A DNA stretch of 64,000 nt, taken from positions 1,364,001 to 1,428,000 of the forward strand of contig OZ244796.1 of the NCBI GenBank assembly GCA_965219965.1, read 5' to 3'. A program made the position numbers and the translations under genes. Source of the stretch: G965219965 sp965219965. GTDB lineage: Bacteria; Pseudomonadota; Alphaproteobacteria; RS24. The notes beneath the pieces were generated by a model, which searched no databases, was not told where the DNA came from, and saw nothing but the letters and a program-made list of their open reading frames with translations. Below are positions 42,000-51,870 of this stretch, one piece after another; position 1 is the stretch's first letter, and each line of letters opens with the position of its first letter.

Positions 42000-43532
42000 A
42001 TGGTGACGCAGGAGCAGCAAAATCAAAAGGGCGCACAGGCCAATCAGAAAGCAGATAAAAAGGCTGAACATGACGCTGAACATGACACAGTCGCGCCTGA
42101 AAATGCTGCACCCGCCCAAGCCTTTACGGGTGAGCCAGAAAAACCCATAGATAAGGAATGGCGGCATGTGCGCTCGCGCTTGCGGGCGGAATTGGGCGAG
42201 GCCACATTTGATAGCTGGTTTAAGTCGCTTGATGTTGTCGCTTGCGATAATGGCAAGGTGACGCTGGAAGTGCCAACCCGTTTTGTCGGCAGCTGGATTG
42301 AATCGCATTATGTGTCGCGCATTTTAGACCATTGGAAAATAGAAAACCCCGCCATTCGGCAAATTGTGATTGAGGTGTGCCGCACCCCCAAAGCCACCAA
42401 AACCACCGCGCCGCGTTCCGTATCGGGGCGGCGCACCACCATGCCCCGCTATGCCGCCAGTGCTGAAACCAAAGCCCGTGAAGATATGGGCGCACCGCTA
42501 GACGCGCATTATACTTTTGACAATTTCGTTATTGGCAAATCCAATGAGCTGGCCTATTCCGCCGCCCGTCGGATGACCGATGCGGTGGCGTCAGGCGAGG
42601 AAGTCTTTAACCCGCTTTTCCTCTATGGCGGGGTGGGCTTGGGCAAAACCCATTTAATGCACGCCATTGCTTGGGAAATCCGCCGTTCCGCCCCCGAAAG
42701 ACGGGTGCTGTATTTATCGGCAGAAAAATTCATGCATCAATTTATCCACGCCTTGCGCCATAAAGATACCATGGCCTTCAAACAGCAATTCCGTGAAGTG
42801 GATGTGCTGATGGTTGATGATATTCAATTTATTGCAGGCAAGGAATCCACGCAGGAAGAATTTTTCCACACATTTAATACGCTCATAGATAAAAAGCATC
42901 AGGTGATTGTCTCGGCTGACCGTTCGCCCGCCGATTTAGACGGCATTGAAGAGCGCATTAGCTCGCGGCTCGGCGGCGGGCTGGTGGCGGATATTCACCC
43001 GACCGATTATGAATTGCGGCTGGGCATTTTACAATCCAAAGCCACACGGCTCGCTCTGGCGAATAAAAATATCACCATACCCGCCGAAGTGCTGGAATTT
43101 CTCGCCCAACGCATCGCGTCTAATATCCGCGTGCTGGAAGGGGCATTGCATAAAATTGTTGCCTTTGCGTCTTTTTCCAACAGCCCCATCACGCTGGAAA
43201 TGGCCAAAGATGTGCTGCGCGATTTACTGCGCTCATCGGAACGGCGCGTAACCATAGATGAAATTCAACGCAAAGTGGCGGAGTATTATAGTGTGCGTAT
43301 GGGCGATATGTTGTCGCCACGCCGTTCACGGGCGGTTGCGCGTCCGCGCCAAATTGCGATGTATATTTCTAAACATTTAACCACGCGCTCTTTGCCCGAA
43401 ATTGGGCGGCAATTTGGCGGTCGTGACCATACGACTGTTATCCATGCCGTCAGACGGGTGGAAGAATTGCGCCAAGCCGATGCCTCACTTGATGAGGATG
43501 TAGATTTGCTGGTCCGTAGCCTTGAGGCTTAA
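42000..43532 (+). CDS. dnaA: Chromosomal replication initiator protein DnaA
   Basis: The 510-residue initiator has domain I (about 48-110, WRHVRSRLRAELGEATFDSWFKSL), a linker, the AAA+ domain III (Walker A GGVGLGKTHLMHA, Walker B LMVDDIQF) and domain IV DNA binding (IGRQFGGRDHTTVIHAVRRVEEL). The first 40 residues are a Gln/Ala/Glu-rich extension. ATG 42000 or GTG 42003 is the start; GTG has better spacing from GAGGAGGG. The upstream ATG 41988 lies before this site. dnaN, recF and gyrB follow. Confidence 0.97.
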   Translation: MVTQEQQNQKGAQANQKADKKAEHDAEHDTVAPENAAPAQAFTGEPEKPIDKEWRHVRSRLRAELGEATFDSWFKSLDVVACDNGKVTLEVPTRFVGSWIESHYVSRILDHWKIENPAIRQIVIEVCRTPKATKTTAPRSVSGRRTTMPRYAASAETKAREDMGAPLDAHYTFDNFVIGKSNELAYSAARRMTDAVASGEEVFNPLFLYGGVGLGKTHLMHAIAWEIRRSAPERRVLYLSAEKFMHQFIHALRHKDTMAFKQQFREVDVLMVDDIQFIAGKESTQEEFFHTFNTLIDKKHQVIVSADRSPADLDGIEERISSRLGGGLVADIHPTDYELRLGILQSKATRLALANKNITIPAEVLEFLAQRIASNIRVLEGALHKIVAFASFSNSPITLEMAKDVLRDLLRSSERRVTIDEIQRKVAEYYSVRMGDMLSPRRSRAVARPRQIAMYISKHLTTRSLPEIGRQFGGRDHTTVIHAVRRVEELRQADASLDEDVDLLVRSLEA

Positions 43533-43551
43533 CGGATAGAGCATCACGAAA

Positions 43552-43596
43552 GCCCCCCTTCCCCTTTCCCCTTCCCTCCTAAGGGGTTTGGGGGGC
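43552..43596. terminator. C-rich/G-rich hairpin between dnaA and dnaN
   Basis: GCCCCCC (43552-43558) pairs with GGGGGGC (43590-43596), with an inner CCCC/GGGG. The loop is pyrimidine-rich (CTTTCCCCTTCCCTCC). No T run follows, so it may be an mRNA boundary hairpin rather than a classical terminator. Confidence 0.5.
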
Positions 43597-43687
43597 GAAC
43601 CGCGTCAAATACCCCACCAAATGGGGGCGAAATTTGAAAAAAACCGCCCCGAAACGCACCAAAAATATGCCATTTTACCCATAATGG

Positions 43688-43696
43688 TGCTATATT
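43688..43696 (+). promoter_or_regulatory. Probable dnaN promoter (extended -10)
   Basis: TGC-TATATT forms an extended -10 about 100 nt before the dnaN start; no clear -35. Confidence 0.4.
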
Positions 43697-43796
43697 GGCG
43701 GGCATAGATTCGGTTGCGTTGGCGATTTTGCGTTTTGTTGGGTTTATCGGTTTGCCCCGCGCCTGCAAAGCGTGCGGCCAGAAGAAAGTAGAAAAA

Positions 43797-44915
43797 ATGA
43801 AAGCAATCATTGAACGCACCGCGCTTCTCAAAGCGTTGCACCATGTCCAAAGCGTCGTTGAACGGCGTAACACAATTCCCATTTTATCCAATGTCCTGCT
43901 GGCGGGTGAAAATGGCACATTAGCCCTGACCGCTACAGATTTGGAAATTGAAATCCGCGAAAAAGTAGAGGCTGAAATTGCCCAAAGCGGCAGCATCACC
44001 GCACCAGCGCATATGATGTATGATATTATCCGCAAACTGCCCGAAGGCGCGCAGGTGGAATTATCGCTAGACGAAACCGGCCAGCGTTTGCAAATTATAT
44101 CGGGTAAATCCTCTTTTGCTTTGCAAGGTCTGCCGCAAGATGATTTCCCCGCGCTGACCAGCGATGAAATGCCCCATGCTTTTGCTTTGCCTGCTGAAAG
44201 TTTGAAGAAGCTGATTGAAAAAACCCGCTTTGCCATTTCGGTGGAAGAAACGCGCTATTATCTCAATGGCATTTATTTTCACGCGCTGGAAGAAGACGGC
44301 AAGGGGCTGTTGCGGGCGGTGGCCACAGATGGGCATAGGCTGGCACGGGTGCAAACGGCTTGTCCAGTGGGGGCAGAAAATATGCCTTCTATTATTGTGC
44401 CACGCAAAACCGTAAACGAAGTGCAAAAGCTATTGGAAGAATCCGATGATGAAGTTTCTATTCAGGTGTCGGAAACAAAAATCAATTTTGCTTTCGCCAA
44501 TATCGTGCTGACCTCTAAATTGATTGACGGCAAATTCCCCGATTATAATCGCGTCATTCCCGATAAAAATGACAAAATGCTGACCGTGGATAGCAAAGCC
44601 TTTGGCGAAAGCGTGGATAGGGTGTCGGCTGTGTCTAGCGAAAAAACCCGTGCGGTGAAGCTGAGTCTTGATAAAGATAAGCTCACTTTTTCTGTGTCCA
44701 ACCCCGATAGCGGCAATGCCAGCGATGAGCTAAGCGTCGGCTATGGCGCAGAGGCAATGGAAATCGGCTTTAATGCCCGTTATATTTTGGACATTACCAG
44801 CGAGCTTGATGGCACCAATGCCACTTTTGAGCTGGCCGATTCTGGCTCGCCCACCATTATCCGCGATGCGGATGATGCGGACGCGCTTTATGTTCTCATG
44901 CCTATGCGCGTGTAG
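43797..44915 (+). CDS. dnaN: DNA polymerase III beta sliding clamp
   Basis: The 372-residue clamp starts MKAIIERTALLKALHHVQSVVERRNTIPILSNVLL and ends in YVLMPMRV, as is typical. Three repeated clamp folds tether the replicative polymerase to DNA. ATG 43797 matches the family N-terminus; an in-frame ATG at 43695 would add 34 unlikely residues. recF follows after 3 nt. Confidence 0.98.
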   Translation: MKAIIERTALLKALHHVQSVVERRNTIPILSNVLLAGENGTLALTATDLEIEIREKVEAEIAQSGSITAPAHMMYDIIRKLPEGAQVELSLDETGQRLQIISGKSSFALQGLPQDDFPALTSDEMPHAFALPAESLKKLIEKTRFAISVEETRYYLNGIYFHALEEDGKGLLRAVATDGHRLARVQTACPVGAENMPSIIVPRKTVNEVQKLLEESDDEVSIQVSETKINFAFANIVLTSKLIDGKFPDYNRVIPDKNDKMLTVDSKAFGESVDRVSAVSSEKTRAVKLSLDKDKLTFSVSNPDSGNASDELSVGYGAEAMEIGFNARYILDITSELDGTNATFELADSGSPTIIRDADDADALYVLMPMRV

Positions 44916-44918
44916 CCT

Positions 44919-46136
44919 ATGGGCGCGACTCCTGCCCGAAAAGCGGCACAAAAAGCCAAAGCCCCGCGCCCTGATGCGAAAAATTTAGCGGCGCATTTTG
45001 CTCCAGCTTTAACGGGTTTGCTATTAAGTGATTTTCGCTCTTATGATTCTACCAAGCTCGCATGCGGCACAGGTTCGGTGGTGCTGACGGGCGATAATGG
45101 CGCGGGCAAAACCAATATATTAGAAGCGATTTCCCTGCTTGGCCCCGGGCGCGGCTTGCGCTCGGCCAATTTGCGCGATATGGCTCGCCATGAGGCGGCA
45201 GGCGGTTGGGCTGTGGCGGCGGATATGCACACGATTGATGGGGCGGTGAAAATCGGCATGGGCATAGAGACCAGCACGGTAAGCGACAGCCCCACGCGGC
45301 GGTTGAAAATTGACGGGGCGGCGGCGAAAGGTTTTGATAGGCTGGCGCAATGGTTGCCGCAATTATGGCTGACGCCCGCAATGGATAGATTATTTATGGA
45401 CGGGGCGAGCGGGCGGCGGAAATTTTTTGACCGCTTCACGCAAGGATTGGTGGCTGACCATGCGACCCAGCTTGGGGTTTATGAAAAAGCCATGCGCGAG
45501 CGCAATAAATTATTACAAGATGAAACGCACAGCACGCACAGCACATGGCTGGACGGGTTAGAGGCACGCATGGCCATGTCGGGGGTGGCGATTGCGGCGG
45601 GGCGGTTGACGGCGTTAGATAAATTAGCCGCCATGTTGCCGCACGCGCCCAAAACATTTCCGCGTGCCGAAATTGCTTTAGAAGGCACATTAGAGGCGGC
45701 CTTGCGCGACCAAAACGCGCTGGCGGTGGAAGATAATTTCCGCGCCAAGCTGGCCAGTGCGCGGGGTTTGGACGCGGCGGCGGGGCGAACCTTAGCAGGG
45801 GTGCATCGGAGTGATTTTGTCACGCGGCACGCGGATAAAAATATGCCAGCAGAAAAATGTTCAACCGGCGAACAAAAAGCTCTGCTGGTCGGTCTGGTTC
45901 TCGCCCAAGCCCGCCTTTTGACTGAGCGGACAAATGTCGTCCCGCTTTTATTGCTGGACGAAGTGGCCGCGCATTTAGACGCACAAAGACGCGCCGCTTT
46001 ATTTGACGCGCTCACAGATTTGGGCGGGCAAGCATGGGTGACAGGCACAGATAGCCGCATATTCACCGATTTTACCAAAAATGTGACCCATATACGGCTT
46101 TGCGATGGGCGTTTGCACCATATTGATTTGCCCTAA
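44919..46136 (+). CDS. recF: DNA replication and repair protein RecF
   Basis: The 405-residue SMC-like ATPase loads RecA at gaps with RecO and RecR. Walker A is LTGDNGAGKTNILEAIS, the signature motif is CSTGEQKALLVGL and Walker B is LLLLDEVAAHLD. About 30 extra residues rich in Ala, Lys and Pro precede the conserved LLLSDFRSYDS, unless a later start is used. dnaN is 3 nt upstream. Confidence 0.96.
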   Translation: MGATPARKAAQKAKAPRPDAKNLAAHFAPALTGLLLSDFRSYDSTKLACGTGSVVLTGDNGAGKTNILEAISLLGPGRGLRSANLRDMARHEAAGGWAVAADMHTIDGAVKIGMGIETSTVSDSPTRRLKIDGAAAKGFDRLAQWLPQLWLTPAMDRLFMDGASGRRKFFDRFTQGLVADHATQLGVYEKAMRERNKLLQDETHSTHSTWLDGLEARMAMSGVAIAAGRLTALDKLAAMLPHAPKTFPRAEIALEGTLEAALRDQNALAVEDNFRAKLASARGLDAAAGRTLAGVHRSDFVTRHADKNMPAEKCSTGEQKALLVGLVLAQARLLTERTNVVPLLLLDEVAAHLDAQRRAALFDALTDLGGQAWVTGTDSRIFTDFTKNVTHIRLCDGRLHHIDLP

Positions 46137-46161
46137 AGCGGTAGAAGCGATAAAATAAAAC

Positions 46162-48624
46162 ATGACCAAAACCGCAAAAAAACCAAAAGCAAAAACAGAA
46201 GCGAAAAAATCTGTTGCGAAAACGCAAGCCGATTATGATGCCTCTTCTATTAAAGTGCTGAAAGGGCTGGAAGCCGTTCGCAAACGCCCGGGCATGTATA
46301 TTGGCGACACCGATGATGGCACGGGGCTGCATCACATGGTTTATGAGGTGGTGGATAATGCCATTGATGAGGCTTTGGCTGGCCATTGCGACACGGTATT
46401 GGTGCGCTTAAATGCTGATGGCTCGGTGACGGTGAGCGATAATGGGCGCGGCATACCGACCGAAATTCACCCCGAAGAAGGCGTGTCGGCGGCGCAAGTG
46501 ATTATGACGCAACTCCATGCGGGCGGGAAATTTGATTCCAATAGTTATAAAGTGTCGGGCGGTTTGCACGGCGTCGGCGTGTCAGTGGTCAACGCATTAT
46601 CTGATTGGCTAGATGTGACCATTCACCGCGAAGGCAAATTGCACACAATGCGTTTTGAAAATGGTGAGGCGCAAGCCGATTTAGCCGTAAGCGGCGACAC
46701 AGAACAAACCGGCACGCAAATTACATTCCACCCGTCTGATAAAATTTTCACCATGACCGAATTTAATTATGCAACTTTGGAGCATCGCTTGCGCGAGCTG
46801 GCATTTCTCAATAGCGGGGTGAAAATTGAGCTGAGCGACCATCGCGGCGCGGAAATTAAACAAACCGAACTGGTTTATGAAGGCGGGCTGGAGGCGTTTG
46901 TCAATTATCTGGACCGCAGTAAAAATAATTTGCTGGACAAGCCGATTTTTATGACCGCCACGCGCAAGGAGCTGGTGGTGGATGTCGCGCTATGGTGGAA
47001 TGATAGCTATCATGAAACGGTTTTGTGCTTTACCAATAATATCCCACAACGCGATGGCGGCACGCATTTGGCTGGTTTTCGCGCCGCGCTCACCCGCACG
47101 GTCAATGGCTATGCCAATGCCAGCGGCATAGCGAAAAAGGAAAAAGTGACACTAAGCGGCGATGATTGCCGCGAAGGGCTAACGGCGGTGTTATCGGTTA
47201 AAGTGCCAGACCCGAAATTTTCCAGCCAAACAAAAGATAAGCTGGTGTCGTCCGAAGTTCGCCCCGTAGTGGAAGGCGTGGTCAATGATTTGCTCGGCAA
47301 TTGGTTTGAAGAACACCCCAATGAAGCCAAAAACATTATCGCCAAAGTGACCGAAGCGGCCATGGCCCGCGAAGCCGCCCGCAAGGCGCGGGAATTAACA
47401 CGGCGCAAGGGCGCGTTAGATGTGTCCAGCCTGCCGGGCAAGCTGGCCGATTGCCAAGAGCGCGATGCGGCATTGGCGGAATTGTTTATTGTAGAGGGCG
47501 ACAGCGCGGGCGGGTCGGCCAAGCAGGGGCGCAACCGAAAAAATCAAGCCGTGCTGCCCTTGCGCGGCAAAATTTTGAATGTGGAACGCGCACGTTTTGA
47601 CAAAATGCTGTCATCGGCAGAAATCGGCACGCTTATCACCGCGCTGGGGACGGGCATTGGCAAGGATGATTTTAATATTGAAAAATTGCGCTATCATAAA
47701 ATTATTATTATGACCGATGCCGATGTGGACGGCGCACATATTCGCACGTTGCTTTTGACTTTCTTTTATCGGCAAATGCCCGAAATTATTGAACGCGGGC
47801 ATTTATATATTGCCCAACCGCCGCTTTATAAGGTGAAGCGACAAAGCGCGGAAACTTATTTGAAAGATGAAACCGCGCTGGAAGATTATTTGGTAGATGC
47901 GGGGCTGCAAGAGGCGGTGCTGACCTTGCATAATGGCGAGCAACGCTCAGGCGAAGATTTGCGCGGGCTGGTGACGCAGGCGCGAAAAATCCGCACTTTG
48001 CTTGACGCTTTGCCGCGCCGCTATCCGCATTTTGTGATTGAGCAAACCGCCATTGCTGGCGCGTTGACGCCGGATATTATGTCTAAAAGCGATTTGGCGG
48101 CGCAGTCCGCGCCCTATATTGCCCAAAGGCTGGACTTGCTGTTTGACGATATTGAGCGCGGCTGGCAGGGCGCACCTTCCGGCGATGGGGGCTTGCATCT
48201 GAGCCGTGAATTGCGCGGGGTGCGCGAGCATATTGAAATTGACGGGCCATTGATTGCCTCTGCCGATGCGCGGCAGCTTGATGGCATGGCCAAAGAATTG
48301 CAAGAGGCTTATTTGAAACCCGCACAGCTTACGCATAAGGAAAAAGTGGTGACGGTTTTCTCGCCGACCATGTTGCTGAATGCGATTTTGGATATTGGGC
48401 GGCAGGGTTTTAGCTTGCAACGCTATAAGGGGCTGGGCGAAATGAACCCCGACCAGCTTTGGCAAACCACTTTAGACAATAATGCGCGGTCGCTTTTGCA
48501 GGTGAAAATTCAAAATCTGTCGGAGTGCAATGGGTTGTTTGAACAGCTCATGGGCGATGTGGTAGAACCGCGCCGCCAATTTATCCAAGACAATGCGCTG
48601 TCTGTCGCTAATTTAGATATTTAA
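46162..48624 (+). CDS. gyrB: DNA gyrase subunit B
   Basis: The 820-residue subunit has the GHKL ATPase domain (VVDNAIDEALAGHC, NGRGIPTEIHPEEG, GLHGVGVSVVNALS), a transducer domain and TOPRIM (VEGDSAGGSAKQGR, DADVDGAHIRTLLLTFF). The C-terminal YKGLGEMNPDQLW and DVVEPRRQFI are typical. A Lys-rich N-terminal stretch precedes the conserved YDASSIKVLKGLEAVRKRPGM. The stop overlaps that of the convergent Sco1 gene by 4 nt. Confidence 0.98.
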   Translation: MTKTAKKPKAKTEAKKSVAKTQADYDASSIKVLKGLEAVRKRPGMYIGDTDDGTGLHHMVYEVVDNAIDEALAGHCDTVLVRLNADGSVTVSDNGRGIPTEIHPEEGVSAAQVIMTQLHAGGKFDSNSYKVSGGLHGVGVSVVNALSDWLDVTIHREGKLHTMRFENGEAQADLAVSGDTEQTGTQITFHPSDKIFTMTEFNYATLEHRLRELAFLNSGVKIELSDHRGAEIKQTELVYEGGLEAFVNYLDRSKNNLLDKPIFMTATRKELVVDVALWWNDSYHETVLCFTNNIPQRDGGTHLAGFRAALTRTVNGYANASGIAKKEKVTLSGDDCREGLTAVLSVKVPDPKFSSQTKDKLVSSEVRPVVEGVVNDLLGNWFEEHPNEAKNIIAKVTEAAMAREAARKARELTRRKGALDVSSLPGKLADCQERDAALAELFIVEGDSAGGSAKQGRNRKNQAVLPLRGKILNVERARFDKMLSSAEIGTLITALGTGIGKDDFNIEKLRYHKIIIMTDADVDGAHIRTLLLTFFYRQMPEIIERGHLYIAQPPLYKVKRQSAETYLKDETALEDYLVDAGLQEAVLTLHNGEQRSGEDLRGLVTQARKIRTLLDALPRRYPHFVIEQTAIAGALTPDIMSKSDLAAQSAPYIAQRLDLLFDDIERGWQGAPSGDGGLHLSRELRGVREHIEIDGPLIASADARQLDGMAKELQEAYLKPAQLTHKEKVVTVFSPTMLLNAILDIGRQGFSLQRYKGLGEMNPDQLWQTTLDNNARSLLQVKIQNLSECNGLFEQLMGDVVEPRRQFIQDNALSVANLDI

Positions 48625-49262
48625 TTTTGCGCCGTGATATGTTGGGCGAGCGAAGCGGCCATGCTTTCGGGCGTGTCGCGGTGCGTATAGGCGGCCAGAA
48701 ACTGCCCGCCCGCGCCAAGCAAATACACAATAGAGGCATGGTCCACCGTATAACCCGCCGCGCTGGTTTCGTCTTGCACATGGGCAAAATAAATTTTGAA
48801 ATTTTTTGCCGCTTGCGCGATTTGCTTTTGACTGCCCGTCAGCCCAATGAGGCGCGGGTGGAAAAGGTCAGTATATTGGCGCAAAATTTTCGGCGTGTCA
48901 CGGGCGGGGTCAAGCGAAATAAAAAGCGGGGTGATATTATGCGCCTGTGTGCCGAGCGTGTTTTCAATTTTGTCTAAAGCCGCGCCCATGACTTGTAATT
49001 GCATGGGGCAAATATCGGGGCAGAAGCTAAAGCCGAAATATACAAGCTGAAAAGGGGCGGTGAAATCGGCCTGCGTGACGGGCTGGCCATTTTCGTCCAT
49101 AAGGGAAAATTGCGCGGAAATCTGCGGCTTTGCGGGCGGGGTAAGGCTGTGCTTTTGGACATTTTTTTGCATAAGCGCGGTGAGCAAAATAACGAGCATG
49201 GTGAGGGTCGCCAAAATCGCCGCACTTAAAATGATATTTTTGCGGTTCATAAAATCTTTCAT
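48621..49262 (-). CDS. SCO1/SenC-family copper chaperone
   Basis: The 213-residue protein has an N-terminal membrane anchor (IILSAAILATLTMLVILLTAL) and a thioredoxin-like domain with the copper ligands CPDICP (Cys-x3-Cys) and His in TVDHASIVYLLG. Sco proteins help build the CuA site of cytochrome c oxidase on the periplasmic side of the membrane. A senC gene lies near regA in purple bacteria too, and regB and regA follow here. The start may be ATG 49262 or 49250. Confidence 0.93.
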   Translation of the reverse strand: MKDFMNRKNIILSAAILATLTMLVILLTALMQKNVQKHSLTPPAKPQISAQFSLMDENGQPVTQADFTAPFQLVYFGFSFCPDICPMQLQVMGAALDKIENTLGTQAHNITPLFISLDPARDTPKILRQYTDLFHPRLIGLTGSQKQIAQAAKNFKIYFAHVQDETSAAGYTVDHASIVYLLGAGGQFLAAYTHRDTPESMAASLAQHITAQN

Positions 49263-49332
49263 TTGGGTTTTATATCATAAAAAGATAGGATTGCTCAAAG
49301 CATATTGGCGCAATTTATTTCAGGAGATTTGT

Positions 49333-49875
49333 ATGGCGTATAAATTTATTTTTTGGGTTGGGCTGTTGGTGCTGTTGCCTTTTGCCGCCCACGCCCAGCC
49401 AAGCGAAAATGATATGGTGGATGGCGCACGCACAGGTTCGCTGGGGCTGATGGAGCGCGGCTTTATTAACGGGCTAAGCGTAAATATGCGCGACCGCATT
49501 GGCAATCCGGTGCTTATTGTTGCGGCGATGGGCGGCCAGCTTGATGCGGTGCGCTATTTAATTGCACGCGGCGTGCGGGTGGATGATAGGGGCATAGATG
49601 AACGCACCGCTTTGACGGTGGCGACCGAACGCGGCGATGTTAAAATTATGACGGCTCTGCTGGAAGCGGGCGCGGATATTGACCGCAGTGGCATACGCAA
49701 ACAAGTGCCGATTATTATCGCGGCACGCGAAGGACATATAGAAGCGGTGCGCTTGCTGATTGAAAAAGGCGCGTATTTGGAAGACACAGATTTAACCGGA
49801 CGCACCGCTTTGGATTGGGCGCGGGAAGGGCGCAATCCGAAACTGGTGCAGTTGCTAGAAAGCGCGGGGCCGTAA
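49333..49875 (+). CDS. Exported ankyrin-repeat protein
   Basis: The 180-residue protein has a signal peptide (about 1-22, ending AAHAQ) followed by about four ankyrin repeats, for example GNPVLIVAAMGGQLDAVRYLIARG, RTALTVATERGDVKIMTALLEAGAD and VPIIIAAREGHIEAVRLLIEKGAY. It is expected in the periplasm as a protein-binding scaffold. ATG 49333 follows CAGGAGA. Its stop overlaps the regB start (TAATG). Confidence 0.88.
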   Translation: MAYKFIFWVGLLVLLPFAAHAQPSENDMVDGARTGSLGLMERGFINGLSVNMRDRIGNPVLIVAAMGGQLDAVRYLIARGVRVDDRGIDERTALTVATERGDVKIMTALLEAGADIDRSGIRKQVPIIIAAREGHIEAVRLLIEKGAYLEDTDLTGRTALDWAREGRNPKLVQLLESAGP

Positions 49876-51266
49876 TGGCGCAAGCGGAGGCGCGAGAAGC
49901 GGCGAAAAAAGCGGCGGAATCGGATTCGCTTTTTGCATCTTTTGCACCAGAAAGCGGTTTTCATTTAATCCGCGATAGCGGCGTTTTACTGCGCGTGCAA
50001 ATTTTATTGCGCTGGCTCGCCATTATTGGCCAAAGCGTGGCGGTGGTGGTGGTCACGGCCATATTGGGTTTCGGCCTGCCCTTGTGGGAAATAAGCGGGC
50101 TAATTGGCCTGTCGGTCGCGCTGAATATATGGCTGGGCGTGCGCCACCCCGTGCATCACCGCCTGTCGGTGCGGGCGGCGGGCGGTTTTTTCGCTTATGA
50201 TTTATTGCAACTTGTCGGCTTGCTTTATTTTACTGGCGGGCTGAGCAATCCGTTTTGTGTGCTTATCCTCGCGCCTGTCACCATTTCGGCGACTGTGTTA
50301 ACGGCGGGGGCGACTTTGTTTTTGGTCGGGCTGGCAACATGCTGTGTGATTGCGCTGAGCTTTTTTCACCAGCCCTTGCCTTGGCATGATATGCCGCCTG
50401 TGCTGCCCGCGCTTTATATTTTTGCGATTGCGGCGGCTCTTTTATTGGGCATGGGATTTATTGCCAGCTATGTGTGGCGCATTTCCCGCGAAGGCAGACG
50501 TATGACGGCGGCAACCGCCGCGCTACAACAAGTGCTGGCACGCGAGCATCATCTTTCGGCTTTAGATGGTTTTGCCGCCGCCGCCGCGCATCAACTTGGC
50601 ACCCCTTTAGGCACAATCGGTTTAATTGCCGCCGAATTGCAAGCGTCTGATTTGGCCAAAGCGCATGGGGAAGATTTAGCCGCTTTGCGCCATGAGGCGC
50701 AACGCTGTGGTGAAATTCTCGCCGCGCTTACGGCGGACGGGCATCATAGCGATAAGGTTTTGTCGCAAATGAAATTATCCGCACTGATTGATGATGTTAT
50801 CCATGAGGCGGGCGACCCGAATATGCCGATTATACGCGATATGAATTTGGGCGGGGCGGGCGAGCCGCTTATGCGCCGCCAGCCAGAAATAATTTACGGG
50901 CTGGGCAATTTGCTGGAAAATGCGGCGCAATTTGCCCGCACACAAATTATTCTGCGTGTGGCATTGGACGCGAGCCATATGACGATACAAATTGAAGATG
51001 ATGGGGCGGGTTTTGCGCCCGATATATTGGCGCGGCTCGGCGAGCCATGGTTGACGTCAAGGGGGCTGACTTCAAAGGGGCAGGGCGGGCAAGCGGCGGG
51101 TCTTCAACAAGGCATGGGGCTGGGCTTTTTCATCGCCAAAACCATGCTGGAGCGCACAGGTGCGAGCGTGCAGGCCAGCAATAAGCCGCCGCCCGAAACG
51201 GGTGCGGTGGTTTTGGTGCGCTGGCCGCGTGCGGCGGTGGAAATGCCATCTGCTCCTGCCCCTTGA
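49875..51266 (+). CDS. regB: RegB/PrrB-type redox sensor histidine kinase
   Basis: The 463-residue membrane kinase has about six helices (35-205) with the quinone-site motif GGLSNPF. The H-box is AAAAHQLGTPLGTI (His239), and the redox-sensitive Cys lies at 278 (QRCGEIL), the same 39-40-residue spacing as in R. capsulatus RegB. The ATPase domain has NLLENAAQFA, IEDDGAGF and QGMGLGFFIAK. RegB phosphorylates RegA when the quinone pool is reduced. It overlaps the ankyrin gene by one nt; regA follows. Confidence 0.94.
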   Translation: MAQAEAREAAKKAAESDSLFASFAPESGFHLIRDSGVLLRVQILLRWLAIIGQSVAVVVVTAILGFGLPLWEISGLIGLSVALNIWLGVRHPVHHRLSVRAAGGFFAYDLLQLVGLLYFTGGLSNPFCVLILAPVTISATVLTAGATLFLVGLATCCVIALSFFHQPLPWHDMPPVLPALYIFAIAAALLLGMGFIASYVWRISREGRRMTAATAALQQVLAREHHLSALDGFAAAAAHQLGTPLGTIGLIAAELQASDLAKAHGEDLAALRHEAQRCGEILAALTADGHHSDKVLSQMKLSALIDDVIHEAGDPNMPIIRDMNLGGAGEPLMRRQPEIIYGLGNLLENAAQFARTQIILRVALDASHMTIQIEDDGAGFAPDILARLGEPWLTSRGLTSKGQGGQAAGLQQGMGLGFFIAKTMLERTGASVQASNKPPPETGAVVLVRWPRAAVEMPSAPAP

Positions 51267-51308
51267 AATCAACAGCAAAAACATTAAGTAAAGGGCAGAG
51301 GTAAAGCG

Positions 51309-51866
51309 ATGCACACAAACACCCTGCCCGATATTCTGCCCGATGGCCATAAAATGCTCATTGTTGATGATGATGAGGCGTGGCTGAACCGCCTTGCGCG
51401 TAGCATGACACAGCGCGGCTATGAGGTGTCGCCCGCTAAAAGCGTGGCGGCGGGGATTGCGCTGGCGGCGCGAATGCGCCCCGATTATGCCATTGTGGAT
51501 ATGCGGCTCGCTGATGGCAATGGCATGGATGTGGTGGAAGCGGTGCAGGCGGCCAATCCGCAAGGGCGCGTGGTGATGCTGACGGGTTATGGCAATATCG
51601 CTACCGCCGTGGAGGCGGTGAAAAAAGGCGCGATTGATTATCTCGCCAAGCCTGCCAATGCGGATGAAATTGAAGCGGCGCTGAAAGCTGACCCAAATGC
51701 GAAACCGCCGCCGCCCGAAAATCCTATGTCGGCTGACCGTGTGCGCTGGGAGCATATCCAGCGCGTTTATGAATTATGCAATCGCAATGTGTCAGAAACG
51801 GCAAGGCGGCTCAATATGCATAGGCGGACTTTGCAACGGATTTTGGCGAAGCGTGCGCCGCGATAG
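51309..51866 (+). CDS. regA: RegA/PrrA-type response regulator
   Basis: The 185-residue regulator has a receiver domain (about 14-125) with the acidic pocket VDDDE, phospho-acceptor Asp64 (IVDMRLADG), MLTGYG and YLAKPA. A Pro-rich linker (AKPPPPENP) precedes the Fis-type HTH (NVSETARRLNMHRRTLQRIL). This layout is diagnostic of RegA, a global regulator of respiration and other redox processes. It follows regB by 42 nt with GGGCAGAGG before ATG 51309. Confidence 0.95.
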   Translation: MHTNTLPDILPDGHKMLIVDDDEAWLNRLARSMTQRGYEVSPAKSVAAGIALAARMRPDYAIVDMRLADGNGMDVVEAVQAANPQGRVVMLTGYGNIATAVEAVKKGAIDYLAKPANADEIEAALKADPNAKPPPPENPMSADRVRWEHIQRVYELCNRNVSETARRLNMHRRTLQRILAKRAPR

Positions 51867-51870
51867 GAGT

